This document shows positions 29,993-44,924 of a DNA stretch of 64,000 nucleotides, one piece after another. Within the stretch, counting starts at the first letter, position 1. Each line of letters begins with the position of its first letter. The DNA is taken from contig NC_090698.1 in the NCBI RefSeq assembly GCF_040954835.1, positions 33,595,501 through 33,659,500 on the forward strand. Reading direction: 5' to 3'. The position numbers and the translations under genes were made by a program. This DNA is from Lepisosteus oculatus. Lineage: Eukaryota > Chordata > Actinopteri > Semionotiformes > Lepisosteidae. The notes beneath the pieces are model-generated. The model was not told the DNA's origin, searched no databases, and worked only from the letters and a program-made list of their open reading frames with translations.

Positions 29993-32900
29993 GTATTGTA
30001 ATAAGATATTTCAATATTCTTAATGTTATAAAACATCACCCAGTATCCCTTTAATGTAGGAGTATGTTAAGAATCCCTACTGGATCTCTTCATGAAGATC
30101 TTCCTGATGTTGCTTACTTTAATACATGCCTCAGCATTTGAGTAAGAATTAAAACAAATTTATCTTGCCAATAGAACAAACTTAGTTAAATGAAACTGGA
30201 GCGTACAAGTGCTGAGATGTCACTCTGCGTAATGTGAACTCTGCCCATGAAATTAATAACAGTAGCTTTGAGTGCACAAAGCTCCTGCGGGCATAGTTAC
30301 CAAATATCAACCACATACTTCGAGCCCTCAGTGCATTATTAACAGATTTGAGATAAAGGCAACTGACAGGCAGTCACTAAATCTTCTAGCCATCTGCTGT
30401 AGCTTTGTTCCTGTTTGATCCAGTTGTGCTGGCTCCCAGTGAAGGTAGAGAATCTTTTAATTAACCGAGTTCTTGTTATTCAGAAATTGGGACCATCCGC
30501 CAGTTATTTCTCTTTGTTATTGATTCTGGGGATCTGTATCGGAGGGTACCTTTTCAGTGTGCAGTGATACTTCTGACAGTTCTTCTGTTTAGCCCAATCA
30601 ATAATATGAGCTCTTCCAGATGGGATGTGTACTACATTTTAATGGGACATGTTTTGAGTGTCCTTACCTGATGAGTATTTTTTTCTTTTCAGTGGACCTT
30701 TAAGTTTCCTTAAGTGCTTGATTTTTTTATAAACATTTGTGATTACTGAACAGAGTTCCAAACTTTTTCAGTCCACCCCAGTGAAGGTCTTTTGTTACAC
30801 AGCCTTTTGAAATCATTACCGAACTTGTGCCAGCATCCTATTTTGGAACAGGGTACCTGTCTGAGCAGGATTCCAGAAAACAGCAGGACAAGTATTTCCA
30901 CTGATATATAATAGTTGGGTCTCCTTTTCATTTGTTTGTGTGTGGATGATTGATTCTTAGGTATTAATAAAAGGATGGTGGTGATAAGCTTGTTTGGACA
31001 CTATATGTATTCTCCAGCTAGTCACATTATTTGCTACAATCATTTTGGGATCGCCGGGGTCTTACATCATGGTACCATCCAACATCAGCACTCTACAGTA
31101 GCTCAGTATAATACTGCACCCATAAATCCAAGTTCAAACCAAATGCCAATGTACCTTAAAAATAATAGAACTAGGAGCAACCAGCATTGCAGTCACTGGT
31201 CTAGTGTTTCTCCCTAAGATGTTATTTGGTCTGTTTTATTTTAATAATTGTTTCAGTGTTTTTCCTGAATCATTTAGAATATAAACACATATTCTGCAAC
31301 ACAAGATAGTACTTGCTGCCCATTTAATCTTCGTATTAGTGGCTGGTGACTATTAAACAGTTTTGTTGCCTGCAGGTTGACTGTTTTTTCCACATGCTCA
31401 GAAGCCAAAAACATAGGGATGATTAAGGAAGAACTGCAGGGCCAGGCAGTTGTGTTTCTGCAATAGAACAGGATAACTTTTGTGAAAGCCTGCAGCTTTT
31501 CAATTGATGCAGTAGTTCAACAGGTTGGCCTAAATTAGAGACAAAACCTTGTATTCCAGTTAAATTTGATGTTGATACAAAGTGGTGATAGACTAATTTG
31601 TTGTTTAGTTATCAGTAAAAATGCTGCAAAACAAAAAAAATATGTTTCAGATGTTTAATTTGAAAAGCTGCATCTTTAACATAAACTATATTAAAATATT
31701 TATATTATAATGCCAATATACCTTATAATTTGTGAACATTTTATCAAAAATTTAAAATAGCATGAACGTCAGAAGTCCTGTTAGGAAACTTTTGTTCAAG
31801 TGACAGCATGTGAACGAAAGGTGGTTTTGTAACATTCATATTCCTTTTTATAACAATATGCATGCAGCTTTCAAAGTGTTATAACTAATATTTTAATGTG
31901 GGATGTTATTAAGTATATATGTTTCTAAGTTGGTAAAGCAAAGTTTGTTCACACAGGTTATTAATATCCATCTATAATATACTGTATGTTTTAAGTAAAA
32001 CAAAAGGATTTTAATGGCTAAAAGATTTCATGTATTTTTTGTTCTTTGGAATTCAGAGAATGGAAAAACACTTAATTGGCTGCAGAAAAGATACAGTATA
32101 ACTTTCAGAAAAAAAGAAACTAGTCTCAGACTGCATCAATTTCAGTGATATTAGTGATTAGGACAAGGAAAGGACAACTGCTTAACACACTTGGCTGCTG
32201 CCTCTTTCACAAATCTTCCATCAGCAGTCAAACATTGTTACTAATCATAAGATCAACACCCTTTAACAATTAACAAACCATCTGGAATGATCAGATTTGA
32301 GACTCAGGATTTTAAGGAATGCATAAAAATGTAGAGTGATCAAACAGACTTTTTTGACAATGTAGAAGAATATCCAGGTTTAAAATATGACAAAAATAGT
32401 AATTTTGTTAGTTTCATTTTCTCGGCAGGTGCTTGACTTGAATTAGAAAACTTTGTTTCTTCTCTGCAATAAATCAGAATACACAAAAGTATGATAGCTT
32501 GATATAGAATATTGACATTAGGAAGGATGTCTGTTGCAACTTTAGTTCCATGTCTTTTTTTATGTTGAGGTCCATGTCAGAAATACTATGCCATGCACTG
32601 TTTCATATGCAAATTGTATGGTGGCAGTGAATTGCTTTCAAAAGGTGAAGTTTCCTAACTTTTGTGTGTCATTAATACCATTTACAAGGAGGGATAAGTC
32701 TCTGCTAGTTTATATAACAGTGCAATCAGGAAGTTTCTTTGTTGAGTGATATCATTCAAATTCAGGTGATTAATCTCTCCGATATCCTGAGGATTTTTTC
32801 TGTTTGAACAAATGCTTGTGCTTTTCTTGTGTACAAGGAAAACACTTGTTAAATATACAGGTGCCTATTTTCTATTTAAAATGGATTCTAGTTGCTTTTA

Positions 32901-33084
32901 CTTTTTATCTTATTTTCAGTTAATACTATTTTTTAATGGAAATTCTGAATATTTGGATTGTTTCTTGCGTGTGAAAATGATTAATAACTTGTAAGAAGTA
33001 GATTTAATGCTGTTCACTTTAGAAATACTGGGGTAATTATGCTGTACCTTGTTCTTTTACACAAATTTTAAAGATAGAAAGAGA

Positions 33085-33957
33085 GAGAATTTCTTAACTT
33101 CTCTAGTTCGCTTTGTGAATTACTTGTACGTCGTCGTTGAGTTTTCGTCTTGTACGTGTATGAGAGAGTGAAATCGGGCGTCAGTATAGTGTCTTTACCC
33201 AGTCTGTGCAGTGCGGAAGCATTCCCTCGAAAGTATCCCTATTTTGTTTCAGACACAAAAAGGCAATTCGAGGACAGAGTTCGTCAACCAAATTAACAGA
33301 TTATTTGGTCAAATCTGACAGCAAAACGGAGATTACTTTTATTGCAGCCGAGGAGATTTATGCATTTCACACAGTTAAACATCATCAATGTTACTTTACC
33401 AATGAAGCTAAAACGGGGGATATTTTGAAAAGCCTCTTCATCCGGACCCCCTTCGCAGATAAGGCAATAGGAAAGTTTCTCAGGGTGTTCTCTTTTTTTG
33501 ATGTTCAAATATGGTAACCCTAGTGGCCGATGTATAATCCTCCTCGTTCTCAATGGGAGTGCATGATCTATTGGACGTGGCGTCAATACTCTTGGCGTCT
33601 ATTCCTTTCAGCCATGACATAATACTTGATTTTTGCAAGGTATTCATTTTCGATCACTTGTTCAGTCGGCGAATGTGGTGCTAAGCTGTCTGAAAGCTCG
33701 AGAGGAGTATGAACACTCAAGTATTAGCGCGCGCGCTGGATACGCTAAGTACGTAGGCTGCGTATTTGACACAAACTAATTTGATTAAAATAGAATATAT
33801 GAACTGTCTCAAGATTTCTGAAACCGATTAAGTAATTTACCGATGAAATATTTACATAATTTGTAATTATTCAGTTTTTAATTCCCATTTTTTCAGTGCA
33901 CACAACAAATTTCCAGGGTCATCTGGCGTACCACAGTTTGAGAACCACTGGCTTAGC
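33085..33957 (+). mobile_element. hAT element fragment with CAGTGGTTCTCAAAC end
   Basis: The right end, on the minus strand, reads cagtggttctcaaactgtgg, a classic Charlie-type hAT end, finishing near 33957. Inside, 33206-33517 encodes 103 codons with KLTDYLVKSDSKTE and EEIYAFHTVKHHQ, which resemble the start of ZBED5/SCAND3-like hAT transposases. The left end is not found, so the start coordinate is approximate. GC content is higher than in the surrounding intron (gcgcgcgctgg near 33730). Confidence 0.6.
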
Positions 33958-35629
33958 ATTTAGTGTGTTGTTTTTATTATTTCTTTGTTACTAAATGAAA
34001 AGGTAATTTTCTTTTAGTGCTTTACAGCCACATTAGCAAGTCCACAGTAAATGATAACACCTCCCTTTATTTCAATTTACCTTAACCTTTGAGCTCCTAA
34101 ATAAAAGCAGGTTTTGCACACAGTTAAAAACCCCCTGCAAACCCCCTTTTCTGAGTTATCCCTGGATCTGTTATTAACATAAGAAAAAAGCATTGTTCTT
34201 CTCTCTTTCAGGTAGTGTATTACAGGTTGACACATTAACCCTTATTTATCCCCAAGCCAGTACTCACTGGCCCAAGTACTCACTGGCCTAAGCCAGTTGC
34301 TCACACAGGCCCAAGTCAACATGGCAGTGATCAGCACTGCTCTTTTTATTGATGGCTAAGCTAGGATGAGGGTGCCAGCATGAGGACTTCAGTGATAGAA
34401 GATTCACCAGATGCTGAGATATATATCATTTAGTTTACATTAACTTAAATAATACAGCTGTATTATCATGACATTTCACTAAAAGATACCAATTGTTTTC
34501 CCATCTAAATCTGGGAGAAATGAGAACTTGAAAGAGCGATCTTGCTCTTGTGAGTCTCTTTATGAGACTCTGAGAATCTTCTGATTCTTATTGCACCAAA
34601 TACATTGTTTGGCTGTAATAATAATTAATATCCTATATTGTGAGTGTCCAGTGATTTTAATACAGTTTGAGCTTTGGAATATTTGGTGCCAGTAATGATT
34701 TTCTTTTTCAGGATCTGCAGCTAATATGGAAAATAGGTGCTAAAAAACATTAATGAAATAAAGAATTTGAAATATAATAGTGATTATAAAATATTTGTTG
34801 TGTAATGTGTATGGTATGATTAATTTCATCACTGTTTTTTGTCTTCTAACATAGATTAAAATGTACGAATGTATATTGAAACAGATTTTGATAAAAATGT
34901 TTTACCTTTGAAATATTTTAAAGTTTAGTCTTGTGACTAAAAGAAAGTGAGACATATTCACGTGAGATTAATTTGAGCAAACTTTTGTGTTTATACAAGG
35001 AGTTTCTGTACCAGGGTGCCATCCGCCCAGGGGAAATTTGGTTCTTTTTATTTATTAAACATGACTGTACTTGATCTGTAAGCTCTTGGAACAGTTTTCT
35101 GTTGTGTACAGGTTTACGAATTTCACAGAGCAACAGCAAGATACACTGTGCTGTTCAAACAGGAAATACCATTCCCAACCCTACATTGTGAAACAATGCT
35201 GAAATACTCAGTACCTAGAGTATGGGTATAATGATTTATGAACACATAGTAGAAAAATGTATTTACTGTAGGTCATTTATAGAAAGATTCTTTTTCTCAG
35301 ACTCTCATTTCATGGACCTCAATGTCCACGTGGACTTAGAAATAACTTTTTTTCACATTCACAGCCCCATCCTACTGACAATAATAGTTGTAATGTTAAG
35401 TTATTAAAACATTATTTTGCACATTAATTTTAAATTGGTTATGATAAGATCTGCGCTACTTATGGCCATGTGTATAATACTATAGTTATAATGCATTACT
35501 TTAGGGGAGTTGCCCTCTTGTTAAAGCAAGACAAAGACAAATGGTGATTCTACAGCCGATTTGCTATACTGTATGGCAAAAGAGAAATTGAAATGGTCAC
35601 ATGTAGCAAATAGTACTGAATTTTAATAT

Positions 35630-36600
35630 ACAGTGCTTAGCAAACATATGGAGACTTTTCTTATGGTGTCCCATTTTGTGAAGTTACAAAGTGATGCATA
35701 CACATTTTTAAAAAACTTGAATAACCCAAATCCTAAACTGAAGACTTGTAAAGTTAACATATGGTAAATGTCTGCAAAAATTATACAGAAATGTATGTAT
35801 AGCACAATTATTGGAAACACCAATTGGTGGTCTACCATTCTCCCAGCTTTGCACACCAACTTGGTGCAATATTTGCCCTCTCTTTCTTGAGCAAATTTGC
35901 TCAAACTCTGTCAAGTTGCTTAAGGAGTTCTTATGGACAGCAGTTTTGAAGTATTTCCACAGATTGTAAGTAGGATCAAGTCAGGTCTTTGGGCCATTCA
36001 AGGACATTAACTTTCTTATTCTGAAACCACTCTTGTGTAGGTATGGCCTTGTGCTTTGGACTGTTATCCTCTGGAAAAGTGTTTTTTTCCCCCAGTTTTT
36101 AAGTCTTTAGCAGACTGAAGACAGACTTTAGCAGAGAGAATTATCTATAGTATTTGTCTTTTAATCCTAATACGATTACTAATCCCTGTTCAGGAGAAGC
36201 ATCTTCACAGTCCTTGCCACCACCATGTTTATAGGGATGGTTTGGGCTGGGAGATGTGCTTTGGTGGATCTATGTGAAACATAAAGCTTGGCATTTAGAC
36301 CAGAAAATTCCCATTTGATTTAATTTGACCAACGTATCTTTATTAATTATAGCCATGTAAATGTCTTTTTGCAAACTGCAAGCAGGATTTGAAATGGCTC
36401 TGCTACTCTGCCATATGGGCTGTGTTTGTAGAGTTACCAGAATATTGCTGATACATGGACATTATCTCCCATCGCAGCATTTGAACAGCGTAACACTTTG
36501 TAAAGTTACTTTTGGCCTCATAGTGGCACCCCTAGATTTAGTGTCTGGATGGTATGACCCCTTAATAATCCATACTCAATAGGATATTCAGTGTCTTTAA
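35630..36600 (-). mobile_element. Tc1/mariner element relic
   Basis: The minus strand at about 35975-36080 reads PEDNSPKHK...TQEWFQNKKVNVLEWP, the second-Asp region of Tc1-like transposases (DNDPKH...W...NPIEH family pattern). The expected continuation with the third acidic residue is lost. Neighbouring blocks (cttgagcaaatttgctcaaactctgtcaag) are also usual in decayed fish Tc1 elements. Ends are approximate. Confidence 0.6.
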
Positions 36601-37555
36601 AAAAAATCTTTATACCCCTAATCTGTGCCTTTCAACAACTTTACCTCTGACTGATTCTGAAAACTGAGTTGTTGAATCTTTGACTGAGGGACCTTGAAGG
36701 AATATAGGTGTATTTATTCTGAAATTATGTAAACCACTGTTATTGCACGCACAGACCACTCAACTAATTGTGTGGCTCATTAAGATCATTTTGTACACCT
36801 ACATTAATTTAAAATTTCGGAATTTTGGTTCTGAATGTATGGATTAGGTTACATAAGCTTTAAAGCATAAAATGTTAAAACTGTGGAAGGGTATGAATAG
36901 TTATTGCAATGTCCTATATATGAAATTCCCTGAAAGGCAAAATGGAGTTGAGCTAGAAGTGATGCCAGGGCAACTGCAGTAAACTGAATTATGTGTTCTC
37001 TTACTCGTGGGAGGTTAAATTTCTGCCACTTTGGTATATGCTGTGGTATATACAAGGCATTCTAATTTTGAGAGCAGGGAAACTATGTTGTGATTATCTA
37101 AGTTGTAAATGTGTTTCTGTGTTAGTATTTATTAAGCTAAATTAGAGTGCTGTTCCTGAACTAATATTACTGTATGTGGCCAGGTTTGACACTTCCATCC
37201 TCTAAGCTAGATGTCATGAATGGCAACAGTGAAGTTTGTACAACACTTAGTTCCTGTCTGCCCAGATGATTCCATGTGTTACTGACTTCTGGAATCTGTG
37301 TCACACAGGTCTAAATTTGTTGGATAGCATGTGTTTATCATTTCATAGTGTACATGTATCTACAAACTGTGACTTAACTTGCACATTCTATCTTGAATTA
37401 TCTTCATATACATATGTTCTATCTGTAAATCATATGGTATCTTGATCGTATTTATCCATATATATTTTTTTTTATGTGTTGCATAATAAATATGCCAACT
37501 TCCATCACTGATTTTCTTTCTTGAAAGTAAATTCTTTAGCTTGTTGTTGCTGGTG

Positions 37556-37765
37556 TTATAGAGCCTAGTAAAATCCAGTTAAAGCCTACGGGCCCCTGTG
37601 AGGCAGCAGCAGGGGTCACTGACTAGCTGAGAGCAAAGGAAGATGTGGCTGACAAATCCCACCCTACCCAGTACTCAGTCGACATGACGAAGACTCACAA
37701 TCTTAGAGCTCAACCTGTGCTCAGGCAAGCGCCTTTATCACCTCAGTCACTTAGGAGTCCCCAGA
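37556..37765 (-). repeat. tRNA-derived SINE, old copy
   Basis: The minus strand starts ggggactcctaagtgactgaggtgataaaggcgcttgcctgagcac, parallel to the minus strand at 49715-49812 (gggactcatggggcaagtggttgaagagtaaaggtgcttgctcaag). This is an A-box-bearing head; the B box is decayed. Confidence 0.5.
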
Positions 37766-40682
37766 TCACTATTTCGAGAGGTCTGATTGCAGGCCACATA
37801 TTTTGTACCGGCAAATGATGCACTGTAGGACACATAAATGTAAGTTTTTGTGCTTTTTGCACTATTCAGTTGGTTTTTGAGGAAGAGTTTTTTCTGGTCA
37901 TTTACAGTATGTAATTTATGTAGTGGAATTACACCTTCAATGTGTTCCACATTCCACATGAATTGACTTTGATAACATAAGCATGCATAGCTTTAGCTCT
38001 CATAGCTTTAGCTGTTTTCAGATCCTATGAAGTAGCATTTTCTCTGTCTTCCTGCTCTGATATTTTTTACTTTTGCAAATGTGGTTACTGTGTGTTATTC
38101 TTCTATTAATAGCGACAGGCTAGTGAGAAGATTTGAGGATTTATTCTCAGATGTAGAAGTATTCTCGATTCCTAAGTAAGAGGCATATACATTTTGACTG
38201 GTGTTTTGTAAAGGTAAGTACATGGACCCAGAAAGTACATTAAAGTCTGGTATACAGCAGACATGTGAGTTTGTGGAATGCATCAAGTGTACAAGCTGTT
38301 TAGACCGCAGTGGCACATTTGAGCTCCAGACTGAAATACAGGCAGGAGGTTTCAGAATTTGAAAATGTCTTGGAAGTTCAGCACACAACTTAATAAGAAA
38401 TCTTCTAGTACATTTGTATTATGTGTAAAATGGTGGCTTTTGTTTATGGCATGTGGAAAAACAGACTTCTGTTTTTGTGTACTTATCGTAATTAGATGAA
38501 AAAAATATATAATTAAAGTATGATGTTTGTTTCTGATTCTTTTCAGTTTTAGGAAGTTTCTTTTTTCAATTATTTGCAGACTAAACAGTTGCACATAAAT
38601 TGTAACAAGTACTATCTACGGACTCCCCAGTAAATGGGAATTTAGAGTTCAATAACCTGAAATTAACTAATTGCCATCAAAGGAAAAGTGAATAAAGCTC
38701 TCACCTGCTGCACTAGGAGCACACTTCAGGAAGTGTGGCTGAAAGCAGAAAAACACATGCTGTAGTTGACACGTCCTTGTCCCCTGCAGGGACCTTGGGC
38801 CTTTTCAAATCACAGGGCAGCCAGCTGTGGACTTTCTTTTATAATTTATGTAATGCTCCTTATAAGAATCCTTGTCTGCAAAACTGATTAATTTGTAGTC
38901 TCTATGAGTGTCTCAATAAAAAAACAAAGAAGAGGGTCTGGAGTTATCACTTGGAGCCTAACATGAAGGCCTGTTGTGATTCAGTCTGGCCTCCTTTTGT
39001 TCCTTCAGTTTTATCTGCCATCTGCTGTCACTAGAAGCCTTTGTTCTGCACAAGGTAATCCCATTGCCTGTGAATCAGACAGGCTCAGAGTAACAATAAT
39101 CCACTGGAGGATGCACTTTAGTAATGTAATAATCTTGTCACTTCTCATTGAAAGGGCCATATGTATGTGAGGAAGCAGAACAGCCAACAACTTGAGGCTG
39201 GTCTAAAGCCATGTTGTGGGAACAGTTACTGTGGCTAAAAGAGCCCAAGTAGTATTGCTTGTGCTGATTTTGAACCCGAGACAGACTGAGCCCTGAGAAA
39301 CCTGAGAGATTTTACTTTCTTCCTAGGATTTCAGATGATTATCTTGCATATTATAGTGCATTTAACTGTTCTATTTAGAATTTCATATTTTTAGATGAAA
39401 CTGGAGTAACAACTTAATGTCATTAATTAGATCAGTCCCTAAGCCTATATATTGTGAAAATCAAAACAACCTTCATGTGTTTGTATGTAACTTAATTCTC
39501 TATGGGGGGGAAGTCAATAGAGCTATTTATTGAAAGGTGTCTCAATTGCTTTGAAAACCAAGAATATTAGTTTATTTTCATGTAAATCTCTTTGTGACGT
39601 TGTCTGGGCTTGGTTATACTTCTCAAAAAAGTGCATTCATGGTCTAAATGTCTCTACTCAGTGTGGTATTAGTTACAGTATGTCTAGGATTCTTAAGAAG
39701 GCCTTTACCTCTGTTTAGTTGTTTCCAACAACCTGTAAATTATAGTGATTGAATAGTTCCCCCCCAGGTTGCCTGAGTTCCTGCTGTTTTAACTGTTCAA
39801 AGCTGATTCAGGTTTACTTAATTCAGTAGTGCAGTTGGTTAGCTCCTTCGGTTTCTTTCACATTGGAGCAGACAACCGCTGTGTATAAAAAGATTCATGA
39901 AAGGTTGCTGTGGTGTTTAGGTATGCAGGCCATTGTTCAAAATCTATTCTCAATAATAGTTGATAAAAGTAATACTGTAATTGTGTCAATTAATATGACT
40001 AATATAACTGAATAAGCTTATACATATGTAAAAAGATACATACTTTATATACACAGTAATATTATATTTATTCACACGTGAAGAAAGCTTTATAGCCAAA
40101 ACAATGTTTTTTTTGTTCTACTTCTCAGTTTATTATTAACCTGTAGTTGTTTTAGCTTGTGTACTATTGCCAATTACCACTGTAACATTGACAGTATATT
40201 ACCTACCATAGATGTAGGCAAAATGTCATATAAAAGTTTTTATGTACAGAAGCAAGTAGATATTACATTTGTTCAAAAAAGTAAATAAAAGACAAGAAAT
40301 GCTTCAGCTCACACTCTAAACAGAGATACAACAACATTATAAAAATAAAGAGCTGCAGTAAGCTACCAAAAAATATTTACTTTGGGTTTTTTTACACTTA
40401 TTTTGTATAAAGGATAAAGCAACAGGTTTCGTCTTGTGTGTGCTTGCCTACCTTCAGCTGACTTCAAGGCACTCCATGTACAGAGACGTCAGACAGGCAG
40501 CATCTTGTTTCAGCGAGGTCTCACACTTTGAAGTGTTCAGAAATTTTCCTTTGCCTTTCATGTTTTTTTTTCTTTGCAAGAAAAGTGCTAGAACAGTCAA
40601 AGGAGCATCTGGCAGCTAATAGTCTTACACAGAAGGAGAATTGTTTCGGTTTTGGGAAGGAGTGAGCTGAATATGAATAATT

Positions 40683-40775
40683 AATAATAATTGCTTACAC
40701 TTATATAGCGCTTTTCTGGACACTCCACTCAAAGCGCTTTACAGGTAATGGGGACTCCCCTCCACCACCACCAAT
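40683..40775 (-). repeat. 5'-truncated copy of the L2-tailed SINE
   Basis: The minus strand reads ggtggtggaggggagtccccattacctgtaaagcgctttgagtgg...gcgctatataagtg...ttattatt, matching the end of the repeat at 3522-3965. Only about 90 bases of 3' end remain. Confidence 0.75.
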
Positions 40776-43700
40776 ATTGATGTCTTGGGAGATTTTACAT
40801 GGTTTGTCCCTTCTTAACTGAAATGACAGAAACGTATCTGATTTTGGACTGTGTACTACTGTGTATCAAAAGTGATTTTAAAAATGTGAGTGGTGTTAAT
40901 CTTTGAAGAGCTGTCATAGTTTAAACTCAATCTCAATTTAAACGCTGGACAGACATTTTAGATGTTCCTTTTGGTGCAGTTATTTATAACTCTTGATGTA
41001 TCCTCAATATATTAGGTATCATATACCTAACTGTTATTTGGGCTTCAAGATTGGAGCTGCGTAAACTGTCAGTTAACGGCAATTGAAATGATGAATGAAT
41101 TTTTCTTACATGTGACACAGCTTTTCCGTTTTTGAAGAGATAGGTTGCTACTTTATTGTAGATTAATATTGTGTTTTCATGGTGGGATCAGGATGTAAAA
41201 AAATCAGGAGGAAATGTATGTGTCCCTCTCACTGGGAGAAACTGCCAGGCAGCAGGGCACTGAATGTTAGATGTGTCGCCCTTCTTCTAGAATGGCAGAT
41301 GGATGAGTGCTATGATTGGTTGGAAAATTGATTACATCAACAGGTAGAACTGTCTGCAGATAGGTTGTTATCCAGATGGAACTACTGTTTTAGTCATTAG
41401 CAGAGAGGGCATTGTGACTGCTTGTTAGCTATCCTCTACCAATCTGCTTTCATGCAGTTGATGTATTAAATCTCAGCTGATTTTTGCAGCTTTAAGTAGC
41501 AAATATTCTGCCAACATTTCTGTGTGATGTAACTCTTGATTGGCATGCACTGTCTTTAAACATCAAAAGAGTTCATTATTTTAATGACGATTAGCAGGCT
41601 GACTGCTACAGTATCATCATACAGTATCTCCATTATGCTTCATTCTTCTGTTAGGAGCCTCTGGCATTTCTTAACCTTTTGGTTCAAGACTACTGATTAC
41701 TTTGTCTAATTTTTCTAGGAAGACTAAGGACCAGTGGACCAGCTCATTTCATTTGAGCCCAAATTTAAACCTGATATTAAGCTTGACAGCGAGACATGAC
41801 AAACTAATTCTGATGAATCATCTTTAACTGTGAACAAATAAGACATTAACTATAAACTGTAATCTGTCTGCTAAATTAGAGGTTCTGGAATAGGAAAACC
41901 TTTCTGTAGCACTGAGATGACATAGTCACTTAGTCGCCGATGAGCACCAGTAGTGTTTATCTGGGGAGTGATTTTTTTATGCCGATCTCTTAAAATTAAG
42001 CTTTTCTGTATGCAGAATATTAATACAGCATGTTTTACAGGATATCGCAGTACTAAAAAAAAGTTTTGAACTTTTTGTAGCTTTGTCATTTAAAAAATAT
42101 AGTTTAATTGGCTGCTCTAATTGTTCCCCCCTTGGTTCGGTTTCATTTGTGCCCCTTGAAGACCCAAATATGTCTTGAACTGTTGTACTACAGCTTATAT
42201 GTAGTCCATTTATTGTTAATTGAAGGCATGTTGTCTTTTCTTAAATTAATCTGTATGGATCCCTGAATTGATTTGCTTTGAGTGTCACTGCTGTGAGTGA
42301 TTTATTTTTGCGCACAGTATTTTGTATTTAGCAGTTTGGAAGAGAAAAGACAGTCATAGCAGCCTGAACCTCATGACCAAATGGGCTTTGTTGTGGAATG
42401 AAGTCCCTTTGACCATTCTCTGTCTTCTGCTATAGCACTAATTGCTGTCAACTAACTTTCTTATATGATCTGCAATTCTAGTGATTATCAAGACTTCAGA
42501 GAGGCAAAAAATATGTACTTTTTCATATTTATTAGAATGGTATTGTTTGAATTCTGAAACAGTGTTAAATTAGTGTGTAGCGTAAAATTATCAGTTTCAT
42601 TGTTGCATGCTTTCTTTAGTGAAAATACTTCAAAATAGAATGGGATATAAAAACATCTGCTTTATTCCAGAACTGCATGATGGGTTAAAATACTTTGCAG
42701 AATTTTGAAAATAAGTTCGAATAAAGTTCGAATAACTTTATGTTCAGTGGAAGTCAGAATCTGTAGTTTATTTTTTTCCTTTACTATTTAATTAGATTTA
42801 TTCAATTGTATCTTAATATTTTAAAAATGTATTGCCTGCGGTTTTCCAGGATTTTAAGATTTATTTATTTAAAGAAATGTCACTAAATTAAACTTGTATA
42901 TCAATAAGATCTTTTCACATTTTATTGAAGACTGCTTGCTCATAGTAAGTCATCCTGTAGAACAGGCTTGGACAATTAATGGGGCACCCAGTGGGTGACA
43001 GTATGTCTGTATGTAGCTCTACAGATGTCAGTGAGTGCTAAAAGGTTGTGGGCTTCTAGGAAAAGTCATGGGGTTGTAGAGTTTTCCTTTCAAATCCTTT
43101 AAAACAAATGTTTGAACTTCCTGGATCAATAAGTGTCTACTGTCTACTGAATCAATTAGTGCTATAAGGCCTCCTTTAGTTTATTACTGCTATTATGATC
43201 CTCAATTCAGTGGAATTGAAAAGGAAAGCAGCAAAATTTAATGCAAAAAGCACAGTGAGTAGGGTACAGTCCAATTAAATCGGTAAATTACCCCTTCATG
43301 CATGAAACTAATATTCTTTGCACTTAGGTTGTTCATTGAGATAAACATAATCATTTTGATTACATTTTTATACGAGTGCTACTGTTTTTGCATTTGCCCT
43401 TGTCTGTTGGATCTTTTATTGCATGCTGTATCATACCTGTGGTATTTAAAACTGGATTACACTAATGCCCTTTTAGGGAATTAAATGAAAATTATGATTA
43501 TTTAAGTGATTTACTGTTGGGTATTGCCCTCAGCAGAAGCCCAAGTCAGGCCTGGGAAATGCTAATGGCTGGCTTGTTTTATTATGGGCTAAATTAGTTT
43601 TAGCTTGATAACCACTTGCACTGATTTAATTTAAAGCTGCAAGGTTAGTCTCTGGCAGGCTCTCACATCTCTAGTTCAGTGGTGGCCTGATGTCATGTTT

Positions 43701-44654
43701 TGGAGTTGCACTATAGAGGGCAACAGATGCAACAAGTAGAAGATAGAAGTGGCTGTGCTTTAAAATATCTTGATGTTTGGCCTTCATGTTTCGGAGGAGA
43801 CAAATGTATGACTTTGTGGTAGAAGCTTTAATTATTCTGACCAAGAAATCAATAATGGAATTCTTTATTGACCTTTTCTGGAAGAAAGATGAAGATAAAG
43901 ATGGACACTTATGGAGAACATTAAGCTCCCGGCTCAAACATCTTGACCCAGTGTCAAATGTCAAAAACTTTGCCTTTTTTATTGCTATTTCAGAATCGGA
44001 ACCTTACCATAGATAGGTACTGGCATTGTCACAGAACTATAAGAAATAAAATGGCAGCGTTTTTATTTGCACTCTAGCTATTAGGATAAATAAAAATATA
44101 GGACTAGAAAATGGTCTCACTACTCTTGTTAACAGGCCAAGATGGATTATTGTTGGTGTCCTCTGAGTCTAGTTATTTAGAATGGGTAGTGTATGAGCTT
44201 GGACAAACTCTGTCTCACAAGCACGGAATTGTCGTGGCTGTCATTACTTTCCTTGTTTTTTTCATTCCCCACCTTGTTAAATGAGTAAATTATAATTTTT
44301 TAATAAACAAATATTATTATAAATATTATTTATAATATTATAAATGACTATTTCTGGTGTGCGGATAGAAATCCACAAGCATCTAGAGCTATAACAAGAA
44401 CAAAATCTTCTACAATTGGGTTATAGCTTTCAGGTGTAATGCCGTTAATTTCTTTAAAATCACTGAGTGCATCTTGTGATTTCCTTTAAGATTACCTCAA
44501 TCTTTTCTTAAATCGTGGTAATCTTAAAGCATTCCATGGTGATTGCCCAGCAAAATATACAGCAACATTGGAAGAGGAAGATGAGGGATTAGGGTTACAT
44601 TTGTATTGAATGTCATGTTGAGTGACCATCTGCTTATTGGCTGTCAATAAATCT

Positions 44655-44915
44655 TACCACCTTGCACTGAATCTGTGCCTGTGGCTAGAAGGTTGCCGGT
44701 TCAAATCCCACAGCTGGCAGAGGAATCCTACTCCGTTGGGCTCCTGAACAAGGCCCTTAACCCCAACTGCTCTAGGGGCGCCGTACAATGGCAGACCCTG
44801 CGCTCTGACCCCAGGCTCTCTCCCTGTCTGTGCGTCTGTGCTGGGGTATGCGAAAAGACAATTCCTAATGCAAGAAATTGTAAAGGGATAATAAAGGGAT
44901 GTTATTATTATTAAA
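44655..44915 (+). repeat. tRNA-derived SINE, family S2, copy 1
   Basis: Contains gtgcctgtggctagaaggttgccggttcaaatccca (B box GGTTCAAATC), then aggcccttaaccccaactgctctaggggcgccgtacaatgg, ctgcgctctgacccc and aattcctaatgcaagaaattgtaaaggg with tail ataataaaggg. A better-kept copy is at 63394-63677. Confidence 0.8.
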
Positions 44916-44924
44916 ACAGGATCA

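Noticed and set aside
34240..34320. Repeated cccaagtactcactggcc as a short direct-repeat array
   Set aside because: Only two or three short, imperfect copies without spacers; a local duplication, not a CRISPR or regulatory array.
37150..37500. AT-rich runs as a replication origin or matrix attachment site
   Set aside because: Composition alone is not evidence in an AT-rich intron.
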